Shown here one piece after another: positions 1-9,845 of a DNA stretch of 64,000 bases. Below the pieces are notes generated by a model. That model worked only from the letters and a program-made list of their open reading frames with translations, ran no database searches and had not been told where the DNA came from. The first letter of the stretch is position 1, and each line of letters begins with the position of its first letter. Origin of the DNA: Inmirania thermothiophila (GTDB lineage Bacteria; Pseudomonadota; Gammaproteobacteria; DSM-100275); NCBI RefSeq assembly GCF_003751635.1, contig NZ_RJVI01000001.1, forward strand, positions 1-64,000, in the 5' to 3' direction. The translations under genes were made by a program, and so were the position numbers.

Positions 1-91
1 CGTTCGACGTCTCCACCCCAGAACCGTCCGCCTTCACACGAACCCGAACGTTGTAGTCCACCACCCGCTTGACCGCGACCAGTACCTTCAT
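1..91 (-). CDS. etfB: Electron transfer flavoprotein beta subunit, N-terminal fragment
   Basis: Only the first 30 codons are inside the window; the gene continues past the left edge. The N-terminus (MKVLVAVKRVVDYN followed by a VRVKADGSGV stretch) is the typical start of EtfB, the AMP-binding subunit of the flavoprotein that takes electrons from acyl-CoA dehydrogenases and passes them to ETF:quinone oxidoreductase. Its ATG overlaps the stop of the upstream thioesterase gene (ATGA), so the two are probably translationally coupled. Its position at the end of a beta-oxidation operon fits the role. The identification rests on a short but characteristic segment. Confidence 0.85.
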   Translation of the reverse strand, partial: MKVLVAVKRVVDYNVRVRVKADGSGVETSN

Positions 92-627
92 GCCGCTCTC
101 TCCCGTGCCTCGTTCCCGTCCGTGCCCAGTCCGCGCAGGATCCGGGCCGCCTCCGGCAGCGCCGGCGAGGCGCCGCGGTGTCCGGCCGCCGCCAGCACCT
201 CGGCGGTGGGCACCCGCCCCCGCGGCCCGGCGAAGAGCCCCTGCACCCAGGCCGCCGCGCAGAGATCGCCCCCGCGCTCGAAGCGCTGCTCCAGATAGAA
301 CCACTTCTCGTCCCAGCCCGCGACCCGCGTCACCAGCGCATAGCGGGCGAGGGGCGCCAGGGGGCGGCGGAAGCGGATCGCCGCCGCCCCCAGCACCGGC
401 CGCCAGCGCCGGCGCAGCACCGTGCCCAGCAGCCCGGCGCGGCGCAGCAGGTCCAGCCGCCCGAGGTCCATCACCGCCAGGTAGCGGGCGTTGTTCATGT
501 GCCCGTTGAGATCGAGGTCGCCGGGCCACACCCGCAGCGCCAGCACCGAGGGCTCGAGCAGGCCGACGCGCGGGCGCAGCCAGCCGCGCACGCCGAGCAG
601 CCAGAGCAGCCGCAGCCACAGGTTCAT
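88..627 (-). CDS. Acyl-CoA thioesterase-like protein (hot-dog fold, THEM6/4HBT type)
   Basis: A 179-residue protein with a hydrophobic N-terminus followed by a 4HBT-type hot-dog signature: the DLDLNGHMNNARYL segment around residues 37–50 aligns with the active-site region of acyl-CoA/acyl-ACP thioesterases. The expected reaction is hydrolysis of an acyl-CoA thioester, but substrate chain length cannot be read from sequence. It starts 6 nt after the acyl-CoA dehydrogenase stop and overlaps the etfB start, so it belongs to the beta-oxidation operon. A role in releasing stalled or branched acyl-CoA intermediates is inference. Confidence 0.75.
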   Translation of the reverse strand: MNLWLRLLWLLGVRGWLRPRVGLLEPSVLALRVWPGDLDLNGHMNNARYLAVMDLGRLDLLRRAGLLGTVLRRRWRPVLGAAAIRFRRPLAPLARYALVTRVAGWDEKWFYLEQRFERGGDLCAAAWVQGLFAGPRGRVPTAEVLAAAGHRGASPALPEAARILRGLGTDGNEARERAA

Positions 628-633
628 GGGCGC

Positions 634-2418
<1,785 letters not shown>

Positions 2419-2421
2419 GGC

Positions 2422-4743
2422 TCAGTTCCTCAGCGGCTTGCCGGTCTCCAGCATGTGCTCCATGCGGGCCAGCGTGTCGGGATGGCGCACCAGGCGCATG
2501 AAGGCGGCCCGCTCCAGCGCCAGCAGGTCCTCCTCGGCGAGGGCGGCGGTGACGTCGGTCTCGCCCCCCGAGAGCACGCGCGCGAGCTCGCACGCCACCA
2601 CCACGTCGTGGGCGGTGGCCTTGCCCTGCTTGCGGAAGTCCTCGAGGGCCATCTCGAGGGCGACGCGCCCGGCGGGGCCCGGCAGGACGAAGGTGGGCGG
2701 CTCCGGCGGGCGATAGCCCTCGGCCAGCGCCAGGGCGCGGGCCCGGGCCTCGGCGAGGAGGCGGTCGCGGTTCATGGTGATGCCGTCGTCCGGGCCCAGG
2801 TAGCCCAGCTCCCGCGCCTCCTCGGCGGAGGTGGAGACCTTCGCCAGGCTGATGGTCTCGAAGACGCGCATCACCGGCGGCATGGGCCCGCGCGGCCCTC
2901 CCCGGGCGAACCGTGCCAGCAGCTCCTTGCAGCCCCCCCAGGCCGGGATCAGCCCCACGCCCACCTCCACCAGCCCCATGTAGAGCTCGGCGTGGGCCTG
3001 CACCGCATCGCAGTGGAGCAGGATCTCGCAGCCGCCGCCGAGGGCCATCCCCGAGGGCGCCCCCACCACCGGGAAGGGCGCCCGCTTGAGGGCGAGATAG
3101 GTCTCCTGGCCCTCCCGCACCATGGCCTCGATCTGATCCCACAGGGCGAGGTTGGCCGAGTAGAGGAGCAGCCCGAGGTTGGCGCCGGCGGAGAAGTGCT
3201 CGCCCTCGTTGTGGATCACCAGCGCGCGCATGCCGCGCGCGGGGATCTCCTCCACCGCCCGCCGCACCATGGCCAGCACCTGCGGGTCGAGGGCGTTCAT
3301 CTTGGTGTGGAACTCGAGGCAGGCCACGCCCTCGCCCACGTCCCAGAGGCTCGCCGAGCCGTTGCGGGCGAGCGGCTCGCCGCGCCGCTGCACGTCCCTG
3401 AGCAGGAGCACGCCGGGCGCGCGGGGGACCGCGTGCCAGGCCCCGTCCGGCCCCAGCTCCTCGAGCCGCCCCGCCTCGACGCGGTAGAACCCGCCGGCCT
3501 GCGCGGCCCGGGCGAGGAACGGCGGGACTTCCAGCCCGTCCGCGGCGAGCGCCTCGCCGAGCCAGCCCGCGCCGATGCGGTCGGCGAGCTCGAACGGGCC
3601 CCAGCGCCAGTTGTAGCCGAGGCGCATGGCCTCGTCGACGGCGCTCGCCCGCTCGGCGATCTCGGGCACCAGCGCCGCCGCGTAGGCGATGACGCGCAGC
3701 ATCACGTGGCGGGCGTAGCGGCCGCCGCGATCGGGGTGCTCGAGCAGCGCCCGCGGCCCCGTGCGCGCCGCCTCGACGCTCTCGAGCCGCGCCTTGCGCG
3801 CCGGGCGGTACGCGCCGCTCGCCAGATCGAGGGCCTCCTTGAGGCGGCCGCCGTCGTCGCGGCGCAGGCGGTAGAAGCCGCCCTTGCCCTTGCGGCCGGT
3901 GTAGCCCTCCGCGATCATCCGCGCCACCACCGGCGGCACCTCGGCGACCGCGCGCAGCGGATCCCCGGGCGGCAGGGTCGCGAGCAGGCTCTCCATCAGG
4001 TGCGGCATGAGGTCGATGCCCACCAGGTCGGCGAGCCCGAACACCCCCGTCTTGGGGATGCCCAGGGGACGGCCCAGGACGGCGTCGGCCTCCTCCACCG
4101 GCACCCCCTGCTCGATCGCCGCGGCGAGCGCGGTCTGCATCCAGAAGATGCCGATGCGGTTGGCGATGAAGCCGGGCGTGTCCTTGCAGCGCACCACGCC
4201 CTTGCCCAGGCGGCGGTCGCAGAAGGCGGCCACCGCCTCCACCGCCTCGGGCCGCACCTCGGGCCCCGCCACCAGCTCCAGCAGGCGCATGTAGCGCGGC
4301 GGGTTGAAGAAGTGCGTGATGAGGAAGGAGGCGGCGAAGGGCTCCGGCAGCCCCGCCACCAGCCGCGCGCGGGGGATGGTGGAGGTGTTGGACGAGACCA
4401 CGGCGTCGGGCCGGCGCACGGCCTCGATGCGCCGGTAGAGCGCCTGCTTGACGTCGAGCCGCTCGACCACGGCCTCGATGATCCAGTCGCACTCGGCGAG
4501 CCGCTCCAGGTGGTCCTCCACGTTGCCGGGGGTGACGAGCCGGGCGGCGCCGCGGTGCATGAAGGCGGCCGGCTTCGCCTTGCGCAGCCGCTCCAGCGCG
4601 CCCTTGGCGAGGGCGTCGCGGTCCTCCGCCCCCTCGGGCACGATGTCCAGCAGCAGCACCGGGACGCCGGCGTTGGCGAGATGGGCGGCGATCCCGGCGC
4701 CCATGACGCCGGCGCCGATCACCGCGACCTTGCGGATCTCCAT
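2422..4743 (-). CDS. 3-hydroxyacyl-CoA dehydrogenase / enoyl-CoA hydratase fusion (FadN type)
   Basis: A 773-residue bifunctional beta-oxidation enzyme. The order is dehydrogenase first: a Rossmann motif VIGAGVMGAG at residues 8–17 opens the NAD-binding domain, and a crotonase domain follows at roughly residues 440–650, with GMALGGGCEILLHCD and GLVEVGVGLIPAWGG carrying the two catalytic-type glutamates. This order is that of Bacillus FadN-like proteins and is reversed relative to E. coli FadB. The ATG at 4743 is chosen because it begins the Rossmann domain and overlaps the thiolase stop (TGATG). Upstream in-frame residues lack domain sense. It works with the adjacent thiolase in the cytoplasm. 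Confidence 0.92.
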   Translation of the reverse strand: MEIRKVAVIGAGVMGAGIAAHLANAGVPVLLLDIVPEGAEDRDALAKGALERLRKAKPAAFMHRGAARLVTPGNVEDHLERLAECDWIIEAVVERLDVKQALYRRIEAVRRPDAVVSSNTSTIPRARLVAGLPEPFAASFLITHFFNPPRYMRLLELVAGPEVRPEAVEAVAAFCDRRLGKGVVRCKDTPGFIANRIGIFWMQTALAAAIEQGVPVEEADAVLGRPLGIPKTGVFGLADLVGIDLMPHLMESLLATLPPGDPLRAVAEVPPVVARMIAEGYTGRKGKGGFYRLRRDDGGRLKEALDLASGAYRPARKARLESVEAARTGPRALLEHPDRGGRYARHVMLRVIAYAAALVPEIAERASAVDEAMRLGYNWRWGPFELADRIGAGWLGEALAADGLEVPPFLARAAQAGGFYRVEAGRLEELGPDGAWHAVPRAPGVLLLRDVQRRGEPLARNGSASLWDVGEGVACLEFHTKMNALDPQVLAMVRRAVEEIPARGMRALVIHNEGEHFSAGANLGLLLYSANLALWDQIEAMVREGQETYLALKRAPFPVVGAPSGMALGGGCEILLHCDAVQAHAELYMGLVEVGVGLIPAWGGCKELLARFARGGPRGPMPPVMRVFETISLAKVSTSAEEARELGYLGPDDGITMNRDRLLAEARARALALAEGYRPPEPPTFVLPGPAGRVALEMALEDFRKQGKATAHDVVVACELARVLSGGETDVTAALAEEDLLALERAAFMRLVRHPDTLARMEHMLETGKPLRN

Positions 4744-5879
4744 CACAGGGCCTCCAGGATGGTGGCGATGCCCTGGCCGCCGCCGATGCACTGGGTGGCG
4801 AGGGCGTAGCGGCCGCCGGTGCGCCTGAGCAGCGCCGCGGCCTTGCCGGTGATGCGCGCGCCGGTGGCGCCGAGGGGGTGGCCGAGGGCGATGGCGCCGC
4901 CGTCGATGTTGAGCCGCTCCGAGGGGATGGGCAGCTCGCGCAGGCAGGCGAGGACCTGGGCCGCGAACGCCTCGTTGAGCTCGACCACGTCGATCTGCTC
5001 GAGCTCGAGGCCGGCCCGCTCGAGGGCCTTGCGCGTGGCGAGCACGGGGCCGATGCCCATGATCTCCGGCGCACAGCCCGCCACCGCGAAGCTGCGGATG
5101 CGCGCAAGCGGCTCGAGCCCGTGCCGCTCGGCGTAGGCGGCGGAGCAGACCAGGGTGGCGGAGGCGCCGTCGGTGAGCGGGCTGGAGGTGCCGGCGGTCA
5201 CCGTGCCGTCGGCCATGAAGGCGGGCGCGAGCCCCGCCAGCGCCTCCAGGCTGGTGTCGGGCCGGATGCAGCCGTCCTCGGTGACGGTCCCGTCGGGCCC
5301 CTCGATGGGCACGATCTCGTCGGCGAAGCGCCCCTCGGCGCGGGCCGCGGCGGCGCGGCGGTGGCTCTCGACGGCGAAGGCCTCCTGCTCATCGCGGGGG
5401 ATACCGTACTTGCGGGCGAGGTTCTCGGCGGTCTCGCCCATGCCCATGTAGGCCCCCGGCATGCGCTCGCGCAGGCCCGGGTTCGGCAGCGGATTGAAGC
5501 CCATCATCGGCACCCGGGTCATGGACTCGACCCCGGCGCAGATGTAGGCCTCGCCGGCGCCGAGGGCGATGGCGCCGGCGGCGTTGTGGATGGCCTGCAT
5601 GGACGAGCCGCAGAAGCGGTTGACCGTGACCCCGCCCACCGCGAGGGGCAGATCCGCCAGCAGCGCCACCAGGCGGCCCAGGTTGAGCCCCTGCTCCCCC
5701 TCGGGGAAGGCGCAGCCGAGCTGCAGATCCTCGATGGTGGCGGGATCGACCCCGGTGCGCTCGATCAGCCCGCGCACCACCTGCGCCGCGAGGTCGTCCG
5801 GGCGCACGCGGGCGAGGGCGCCCTTGCGGGCGAAGTGGAAGGGGGACCGCACGTAGGCGGCGATGACGATGTCGGTCAT
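4743..5879 (-). CDS. fadA: Acetyl-CoA acyltransferase (thiolase)
   Basis: A 378-residue thiolase that cleaves 3-ketoacyl-CoA to acetyl-CoA and a shortened acyl-CoA. The nucleophilic cysteine is C90 in NRFCGSSM. The NEAF motif, the GGAIALGHPLGATGAR histidine motif and the C-terminal cysteine loop CIGGGQG (about residue 364) are all present, so the active site is intact. It begins 17 nt after the MerR-type regulator stop and overlaps the next gene by one base, which puts it as the second gene of the operon. The length fits FadA-type thiolases, though biosynthetic acetoacetyl-CoA thiolase cannot be fully excluded without comparison. Confidence 0.92.
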   Translation of the reverse strand: MTDIVIAAYVRSPFHFARKGALARVRPDDLAAQVVRGLIERTGVDPATIEDLQLGCAFPEGEQGLNLGRLVALLADLPLAVGGVTVNRFCGSSMQAIHNAAGAIALGAGEAYICAGVESMTRVPMMGFNPLPNPGLRERMPGAYMGMGETAENLARKYGIPRDEQEAFAVESHRRAAAARAEGRFADEIVPIEGPDGTVTEDGCIRPDTSLEALAGLAPAFMADGTVTAGTSSPLTDGASATLVCSAAYAERHGLEPLARIRSFAVAGCAPEIMGIGPVLATRKALERAGLELEQIDVVELNEAFAAQVLACLRELPIPSERLNIDGGAIALGHPLGATGARITGKAAALLRRTGGRYALATQCIGGGQGIATILEAL

Positions 5880-5896
5880 GGCAGGTGCTCCTCGCT

Positions 5897-6328
5897 TCAG
5901 GATGCCCGCGCCGCGGGCGCTTGCTCTCGTCTGCGCGCGAGCTCGGCCTCGGCCTCGCGCTCGATCTCCCGCAGCTCCTCCAGGGTCAGCTCCAGGTCCT
6001 CGCGCTGGCGCTCGAGCTGGGTGATGCGCCGGCGCACCCCCCCGAGCAGCGCCTCGAGCTGGCGCACGCGGCTGGGGTCGACGTCGTAGAGCGCGAGGTA
6101 CTCGCCGATCTCGGCCAGGGAGAAGCCGAGGCGCTTGCCGCGCAGGATCAGCTTCAGCCGCCCGCGGTCACGGCGGGTGTAGACCCGCGTGCCGGCCACC
6201 CGCTGGGGCCGGAGCAGGCCCTTGGCCTCGTAGAGGCGGATGGCGCGGGGCGAGACGCCCAGCTCCCGGGCGAGCTCGGTGATGGAATAGAGCCGCTCCT
6301 CCACCGGATGACCTGTGCTCGATCTCAT
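5897..6328 (-). CDS. MerR-family transcriptional regulator, probable regulator of the beta-oxidation operon (LiuR-like)
   Basis: A 143-residue MerR-family protein. The winged helix-turn-helix is at about residues 13–45 (YSITELARELGVSPRAIRLY, then EAKGLLRP), followed by a predicted long dimerisation coiled coil (residues ~95–135, rich in E, R and L). There is no C-terminal cysteine cluster, so it is not a metal sensor of the classical kind. LiuR-type MerR regulators control acyl-CoA catabolism in gammaproteobacteria, and this gene leads such an operon. The ATG at 6328 lies only six bases from a good -10 hexamer, so the message may be leaderless; an in-frame GTG 24 bases further in is an alternative start. 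Confidence 0.88.
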   Translation of the reverse strand: MRSSTGHPVEERLYSITELARELGVSPRAIRLYEAKGLLRPQRVAGTRVYTRRDRGRLKLILRGKRLGFSLAEIGEYLALYDVDPSRVRQLEALLGGVRRRITQLERQREDLELTLEELREIEREAEAELARRREQAPAARAS

Positions 6329-6334
6329 TGACCC

Positions 6335-6364
6335 AACATAGACGACGTTGACGCATGGGTCAAC
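6335..6364 (-). promoter_or_regulatory. Promoter and overlapping palindromic operator of the merR–fadA operon
   Basis: On the minus strand, TTGACC (6363–6358), a 17-bp spacer and TATGTT (6340–6335) form a good sigma70-type promoter. A perfect inverted repeat GTTGAC-N6-GTCAAC (6347–6364) covers the -35 region and part of the spacer. The placement suggests autoregulation by the MerR-type protein. The palindrome also sits upstream of the divergent quinone oxidoreductase gene. Confidence 0.6.
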
Positions 6365-6391
6365 CTGCGGACGTGCGCGCAATGCCGAAGC

Positions 6392-6420
6392 TTGCCCTCG
6401 CCCGCCGGGCGCGCTGAAAT
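6392..6420 (+). promoter_or_regulatory. Candidate promoter of the quinone oxidoreductase gene
   Basis: TTGCCC (6392–6397), a 17-bp spacer and TGAAAT (6415–6420) lie 35 bases upstream of the ATG. A strong ribosome binding site (GGAGGAGG, 6442–6449) precedes the start. Each hexamer matches the consensus at four of six positions. Confidence 0.4.
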
Positions 6421-6454
6421 CGCCCCATCCCAACCCCCGACGGAGGAGGCAGGC

Positions 6455-7438
6455 ATGGCCAAGGCGATCCGCATCCACGAGCACGGCGGCCCCGAGGTCC
6501 TGCGGCTGGAGGAGGTGGAGGTGGGCGAGCCGGGGCCGGGCGAGGTCCGGCTGCGGCAGACCGCCGTCGGGCTCAACTTCATCGACGTCTATCACCGCAC
6601 CGGGCTCTATCCCCTGCCCGCGCTGCCGGCGGTCCTGGGCATGGAGGGCGCGGGCGTGGTGGAGGCCGTGGGCGAGGGGGTGACCGAGGTCCGCCCCGGC
6701 GACCGCGTCGCCTACGCCGGCCTGCCCGTGGGCGCCTACGCCGAGGTGCGCCTGATCCCGGCCCATCGCCTCGTGCCCCTGCCCGACGACATCGACGATG
6801 TCCAGGCCGCGGGCGTGATGCTCCAGGGCATGACCGCGCAGTATCTCCTGCGGCGCACCTACCGCGTGCAGGCGGGCGAGACCATCCTCGTCCACGCCGC
6901 CGCCGGCGGCGTCGGCCTGATCCTGTGCCAGTGGGCGAGACACCTCGGCGCCACCGTCATCGGCACCGTGGGCAGCGCCGAGAAGGCCGAGCTCGCCCGC
7001 GCCCACGGCTGCCACCACCCGGTCAACTACCGCGAGGAGGACTTCGTCGCCCGCGTGCGCGAGCTCACCGGCGGCGAGGGCGTCCCGGTGGTCTACGACT
7101 CGGTGGGCCGCGACACCTTCATGGGCTCGCTCGACTGCCTGCGCCCGCTGGGGATGATGGTGAGCTTCGGCCAGGCCTCGGGCCCGGTGCCGCCGCTGGA
7201 CATCGGGGTCCTGGCGCAGAAGGGCTCGCTCTATCTGACGCGGCCGACGCTCATGACCTACACCGCCCGGCGCGAGGACCTCCTCGCCAGCGCCCGCGAG
7301 CTCTTCGAGGTGGTGCGAAGCGGCGCCGTGCGCATCGAGGTCCGCCAGACCTACCCGCTGGCCGAGGCGGCACAGGCGCACCGCGACCTCGAGGCCCGGC
7401 GCACCACCGGCTCCACCGTGCTCATCCCGGGCTGCTGA
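6455..7438 (+). CDS. NADPH:quinone oxidoreductase, zeta-crystallin type
   Basis: A 327-residue medium-chain dehydrogenase/reductase. The N-terminal GroES-like domain (AKAIRIHEHGGPEVL; LGMEGAGVVEAVGEGV) is followed by a nucleotide-binding fold with AAAGGVG at residues 148–154, a signature of the zeta-crystallin/QOR branch. No structural or catalytic zinc cysteines are seen, as expected for QOR. It reduces quinones by NADPH, or related enone substrates. The ATG at 6455 follows the GGAGGAGG ribosome binding site. It diverges from the MerR regulator and may share its operator. Symbol qorA would be reasonable but is not provable here. Confidence 0.88.
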   Translation: MAKAIRIHEHGGPEVLRLEEVEVGEPGPGEVRLRQTAVGLNFIDVYHRTGLYPLPALPAVLGMEGAGVVEAVGEGVTEVRPGDRVAYAGLPVGAYAEVRLIPAHRLVPLPDDIDDVQAAGVMLQGMTAQYLLRRTYRVQAGETILVHAAAGGVGLILCQWARHLGATVIGTVGSAEKAELARAHGCHHPVNYREEDFVARVRELTGGEGVPVVYDSVGRDTFMGSLDCLRPLGMMVSFGQASGPVPPLDIGVLAQKGSLYLTRPTLMTYTARREDLLASARELFEVVRSGAVRIEVRQTYPLAEAAQAHRDLEARRTTGSTVLIPGC

Positions 7439-7510
7439 GGGGGCGCCGGTGGCGGGACCTGGACGGGTGGCGGATAATCCCCGGGCAGGACCGTCCGAGC
7501 GTTGGAGACC

Positions 7511-8380
7511 ATGCCCGCCGCACGCGCCCTTGCCCGAGGCCTCGGCTGCGCCCTGCTCGCCCTGGCCGTGGCCGCCGGGCCCGTCGCACCGGCCGGTGCG
7601 GACGAGGGCCTGGCCCAGCGCCTGCGGCTGCTGCGCTACTACCTCCAGCCCGACCTCACCCGGCCGCTGGAGCAGGCCGCCAACCCCAGGGCGCGCGAGC
7701 TGCTCGCGCGCGCCCGCGACGCGGCCGAGGCCGCCGAACGGGCGGCGGAGGCGGGCGACGAGGAGGAAGCCGCGCGCCGAACCGAGACCGCGCTCCAGCT
7801 CCTCGCCAGTGCGCGTAGCGCGGCGCAGGAGCGCGCGGACGGCGACACCCCCAGGGACCGCGAGCGCATCCGCCAGATGCGGCAGGAGATCGAGGCCTAC
7901 CGCCAGGCCTTCGACGCCGGCCTGCGCGAGAAGGGCCCACAGGCCGCCGCGCTGCTCGACCGCGCGCGCTTCGAGGCCCTCGTGGCCGAGGCGCGGGAGG
8001 CGGAGAGGAAGGGCCGGCTGGGCGAGGCGCGGACCCGGCTCGAGCATGCCTACCAGATGATCGTCACCGCCCTCACGCGCCTGCGGCGCAACGACACCGT
8101 GGTCTACGGCCTCGACTTCCGCACCCCCGCCGACGAGTACGCCTACGAGCAGCGCCGCAACGAGAGCTACCGCATGCTGGTGGAGCAGATGGCGGCGGAG
8201 GCCGAGGCCGCGCGTCGCCGCCTCGCCGATCCCTTCCGCGACCGCGCCGAGCAGCTCCGCCAGGAGGCCGAGGCCGCCGCCGCGGCCGGCGACTGGGCCC
8301 GCGCCATCCGCACCATGGAAGAGGCGAACCGGCAGCTGGTGCGCGCCCTGCGCGCCATGGGCCTGCCGGTGCCTGGCTGA
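7511..8380 (+). CDS. Predicted exported alpha-helical protein of unknown function
   Basis: A 289-residue protein that I do not recognise. Residues 1–33 form a signal peptide (MPAARALARG, then a hydrophobic core ending AGA before DEG), so the mature protein is probably periplasmic. The rest is almost wholly helical and charged, with repeated units of the kind AxxAxxAGDxxxAxRxxE near residues ~70–90 and ~255–275, reminiscent of TPR or coiled-coil bundles. A conserved-looking non-repetitive core (NDTVVYGLDFRTPADEYAYE) sits at about residues 195–215. The ATG at 7511 is preferred over an upstream TTG. It lies 72 nt after the oxidoreductase and converges on the multicopper oxidase gene. Confidence 0.75.
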   Translation: MPAARALARGLGCALLALAVAAGPVAPAGADEGLAQRLRLLRYYLQPDLTRPLEQAANPRARELLARARDAAEAAERAAEAGDEEEAARRTETALQLLASARSAAQERADGDTPRDRERIRQMRQEIEAYRQAFDAGLREKGPQAAALLDRARFEALVAEAREAERKGRLGEARTRLEHAYQMIVTALTRLRRNDTVVYGLDFRTPADEYAYEQRRNESYRMLVEQMAAEAEAARRRLADPFRDRAEQLRQEAEAAAAAGDWARAIRTMEEANRQLVRALRAMGLPVPG

Positions 8381-8389
8381 CCCCCCGTC

Positions 8390-9805
8390 TCAGGTCACGC
8401 GCACCACCGCGATCATCCCCGCCTCGGCGTGGCTGACGATGTGGCAGTGGAAGAGCCAGTCGCCGGGGTTGTCGGCGACGAAGGCGACCTGCGCCTGCTC
8501 CCCGGGCCCGACCAGCACGGTGTCCATCATGCGCCCCACCGCGGCCGCGTCCTCGTGATGGACCACGCGGAAGGAATGGCCGTGCAGGTGCATCGGGTGC
8601 GGCCACGCGGTGAAGTTGCGGAAGTGCAACAGGACGTGGCTGCCCCGGCGGATCGTGAACAGCGGGGCCATCACGGTGCGGAAGCCGGCGATGCCGTTGA
8701 TGGCCCACAGCTTGCCCATGAGCAGGAGCCGCCCCAGGCCCTGCGGCGCGCCGTAGAGACGCGGGTTGGTGATCTCGCCCATGTCGCCGCCCTCGAGGTC
8801 GATGAACTCGCGCCGGGCGCGCGCCAGGTCGGGCAGCGGCACCGGGTTCGGCGGCAGCCGCACGGGGTCGCCGGGCGGCCCCGGCCGCAGCGGCGCCTCG
8901 GCGGCGTAGGCGAGCTCGGTCAGCCGCAGCGGCGACTGCGGATAGAAGGTATCGAGCACCCCGTAGCCGCGGCCGGGCTCCCCGGTCATGTCCAGCATCA
9001 GGTCCACGCGCTGGGCCGGCGCGATGGTGATCCCGCCGTCGGCCTGGAAGGGCTCGCAGGGCTGGCCGTCGACGGCGATCACCCAGGGGACGTGGCGGGC
9101 GAAGCGGAGCTGGAAGATGCGCGCGTTGCAGGCGTTGAGGATGCGCAGACGCACGCGCTCGCCGGCGCGCACCGGCTCCGGCCGCGGCATGCGGCCGTTG
9201 AGGGTGATGGTGTTGCCGAGGCGGCCGGCGCGGGCGAAGTCCTCCTCGCGGTGGAAGTCGTCCCGGATCCGGGCGTCCCGGGTCAGCCGCCAGTCGTCCA
9301 GGACCCACAGGATCTCGCGGTCGAAGGGCTGCGGCTCCGGCTCCTCGACGATGAGGGGGCCATACAGCCCGCGCCCGAGCTGCTCGTCGGAGTTGAAGTG
9401 GGAGTGGTACCAGAAGGTGCCCGCATCCGGGGGCGTGAACTCGTAGACGTAGGTCTCGCCGGGGGCGACGGGCTCCTGGGTCAGGTAGGGCACGCCGTCG
9501 GCGGCGTTGGCCAGGCGCACCCCATGCGCGTGCAGGGTGGTGGGCTCGGGCAGCTCGTTGCGCAGCACGATGCGGCACGGCTCCCCCTGGCGCAGCCGCA
9601 GCAGCGGCCCCGGCGAGCGCCCGTCATAGCACCACAGCTCGGTCTCCGGGAACGGCTCGTCGGCGAGGCGCACCTTCGCCACCTGCGCCCGCAGGCGGTA
9701 TTCGCGCACGCCGTCGGCCGCCCGCACCGCTCGCGCGCGCAGCAGCGGCGCCAGCGCGACCCCGGCACCGAGGCGAAGGAAGGCCCTGCGAGTCAGCGGC
9801 GGCAT
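8390..9805 (-). CDS. Tat-exported multicopper oxidase
   Basis: A 471-residue three-cupredoxin-type multicopper oxidase. The N-terminus carries a twin-arginine signal (TRRAFLRLG at residues 5–13, hydrophobic core, AxA-like site near 30), as usual for folded cuproproteins exported to the periplasm. All four copper-ligand clusters are present: HAHG (92–95), WYHSH (132–136), HPMHLHGH (403–410) and HCHIVSH…GM (453–464), the last giving the type-1 Cys454 and axial Met464. Members oxidise Cu(I), metals or phenols using O2; the substrate is not predictable, and no Met-rich CueO-like insert is obvious. It lies 40 nt downstream of the DamX-like gene on the same strand. Confidence 0.92.
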   Translation of the reverse strand: MPPLTRRAFLRLGAGVALAPLLRARAVRAADGVREYRLRAQVAKVRLADEPFPETELWCYDGRSPGPLLRLRQGEPCRIVLRNELPEPTTLHAHGVRLANAADGVPYLTQEPVAPGETYVYEFTPPDAGTFWYHSHFNSDEQLGRGLYGPLIVEEPEPQPFDREILWVLDDWRLTRDARIRDDFHREEDFARAGRLGNTITLNGRMPRPEPVRAGERVRLRILNACNARIFQLRFARHVPWVIAVDGQPCEPFQADGGITIAPAQRVDLMLDMTGEPGRGYGVLDTFYPQSPLRLTELAYAAEAPLRPGPPGDPVRLPPNPVPLPDLARARREFIDLEGGDMGEITNPRLYGAPQGLGRLLLMGKLWAINGIAGFRTVMAPLFTIRRGSHVLLHFRNFTAWPHPMHLHGHSFRVVHHEDAAAVGRMMDTVLVGPGEQAQVAFVADNPGDWLFHCHIVSHAEAGMIAVVRVT

Positions 9806-9845
9806 GGCCCCATTCTCGCGGTCATCCCCTACGACGGCAAGGTCT

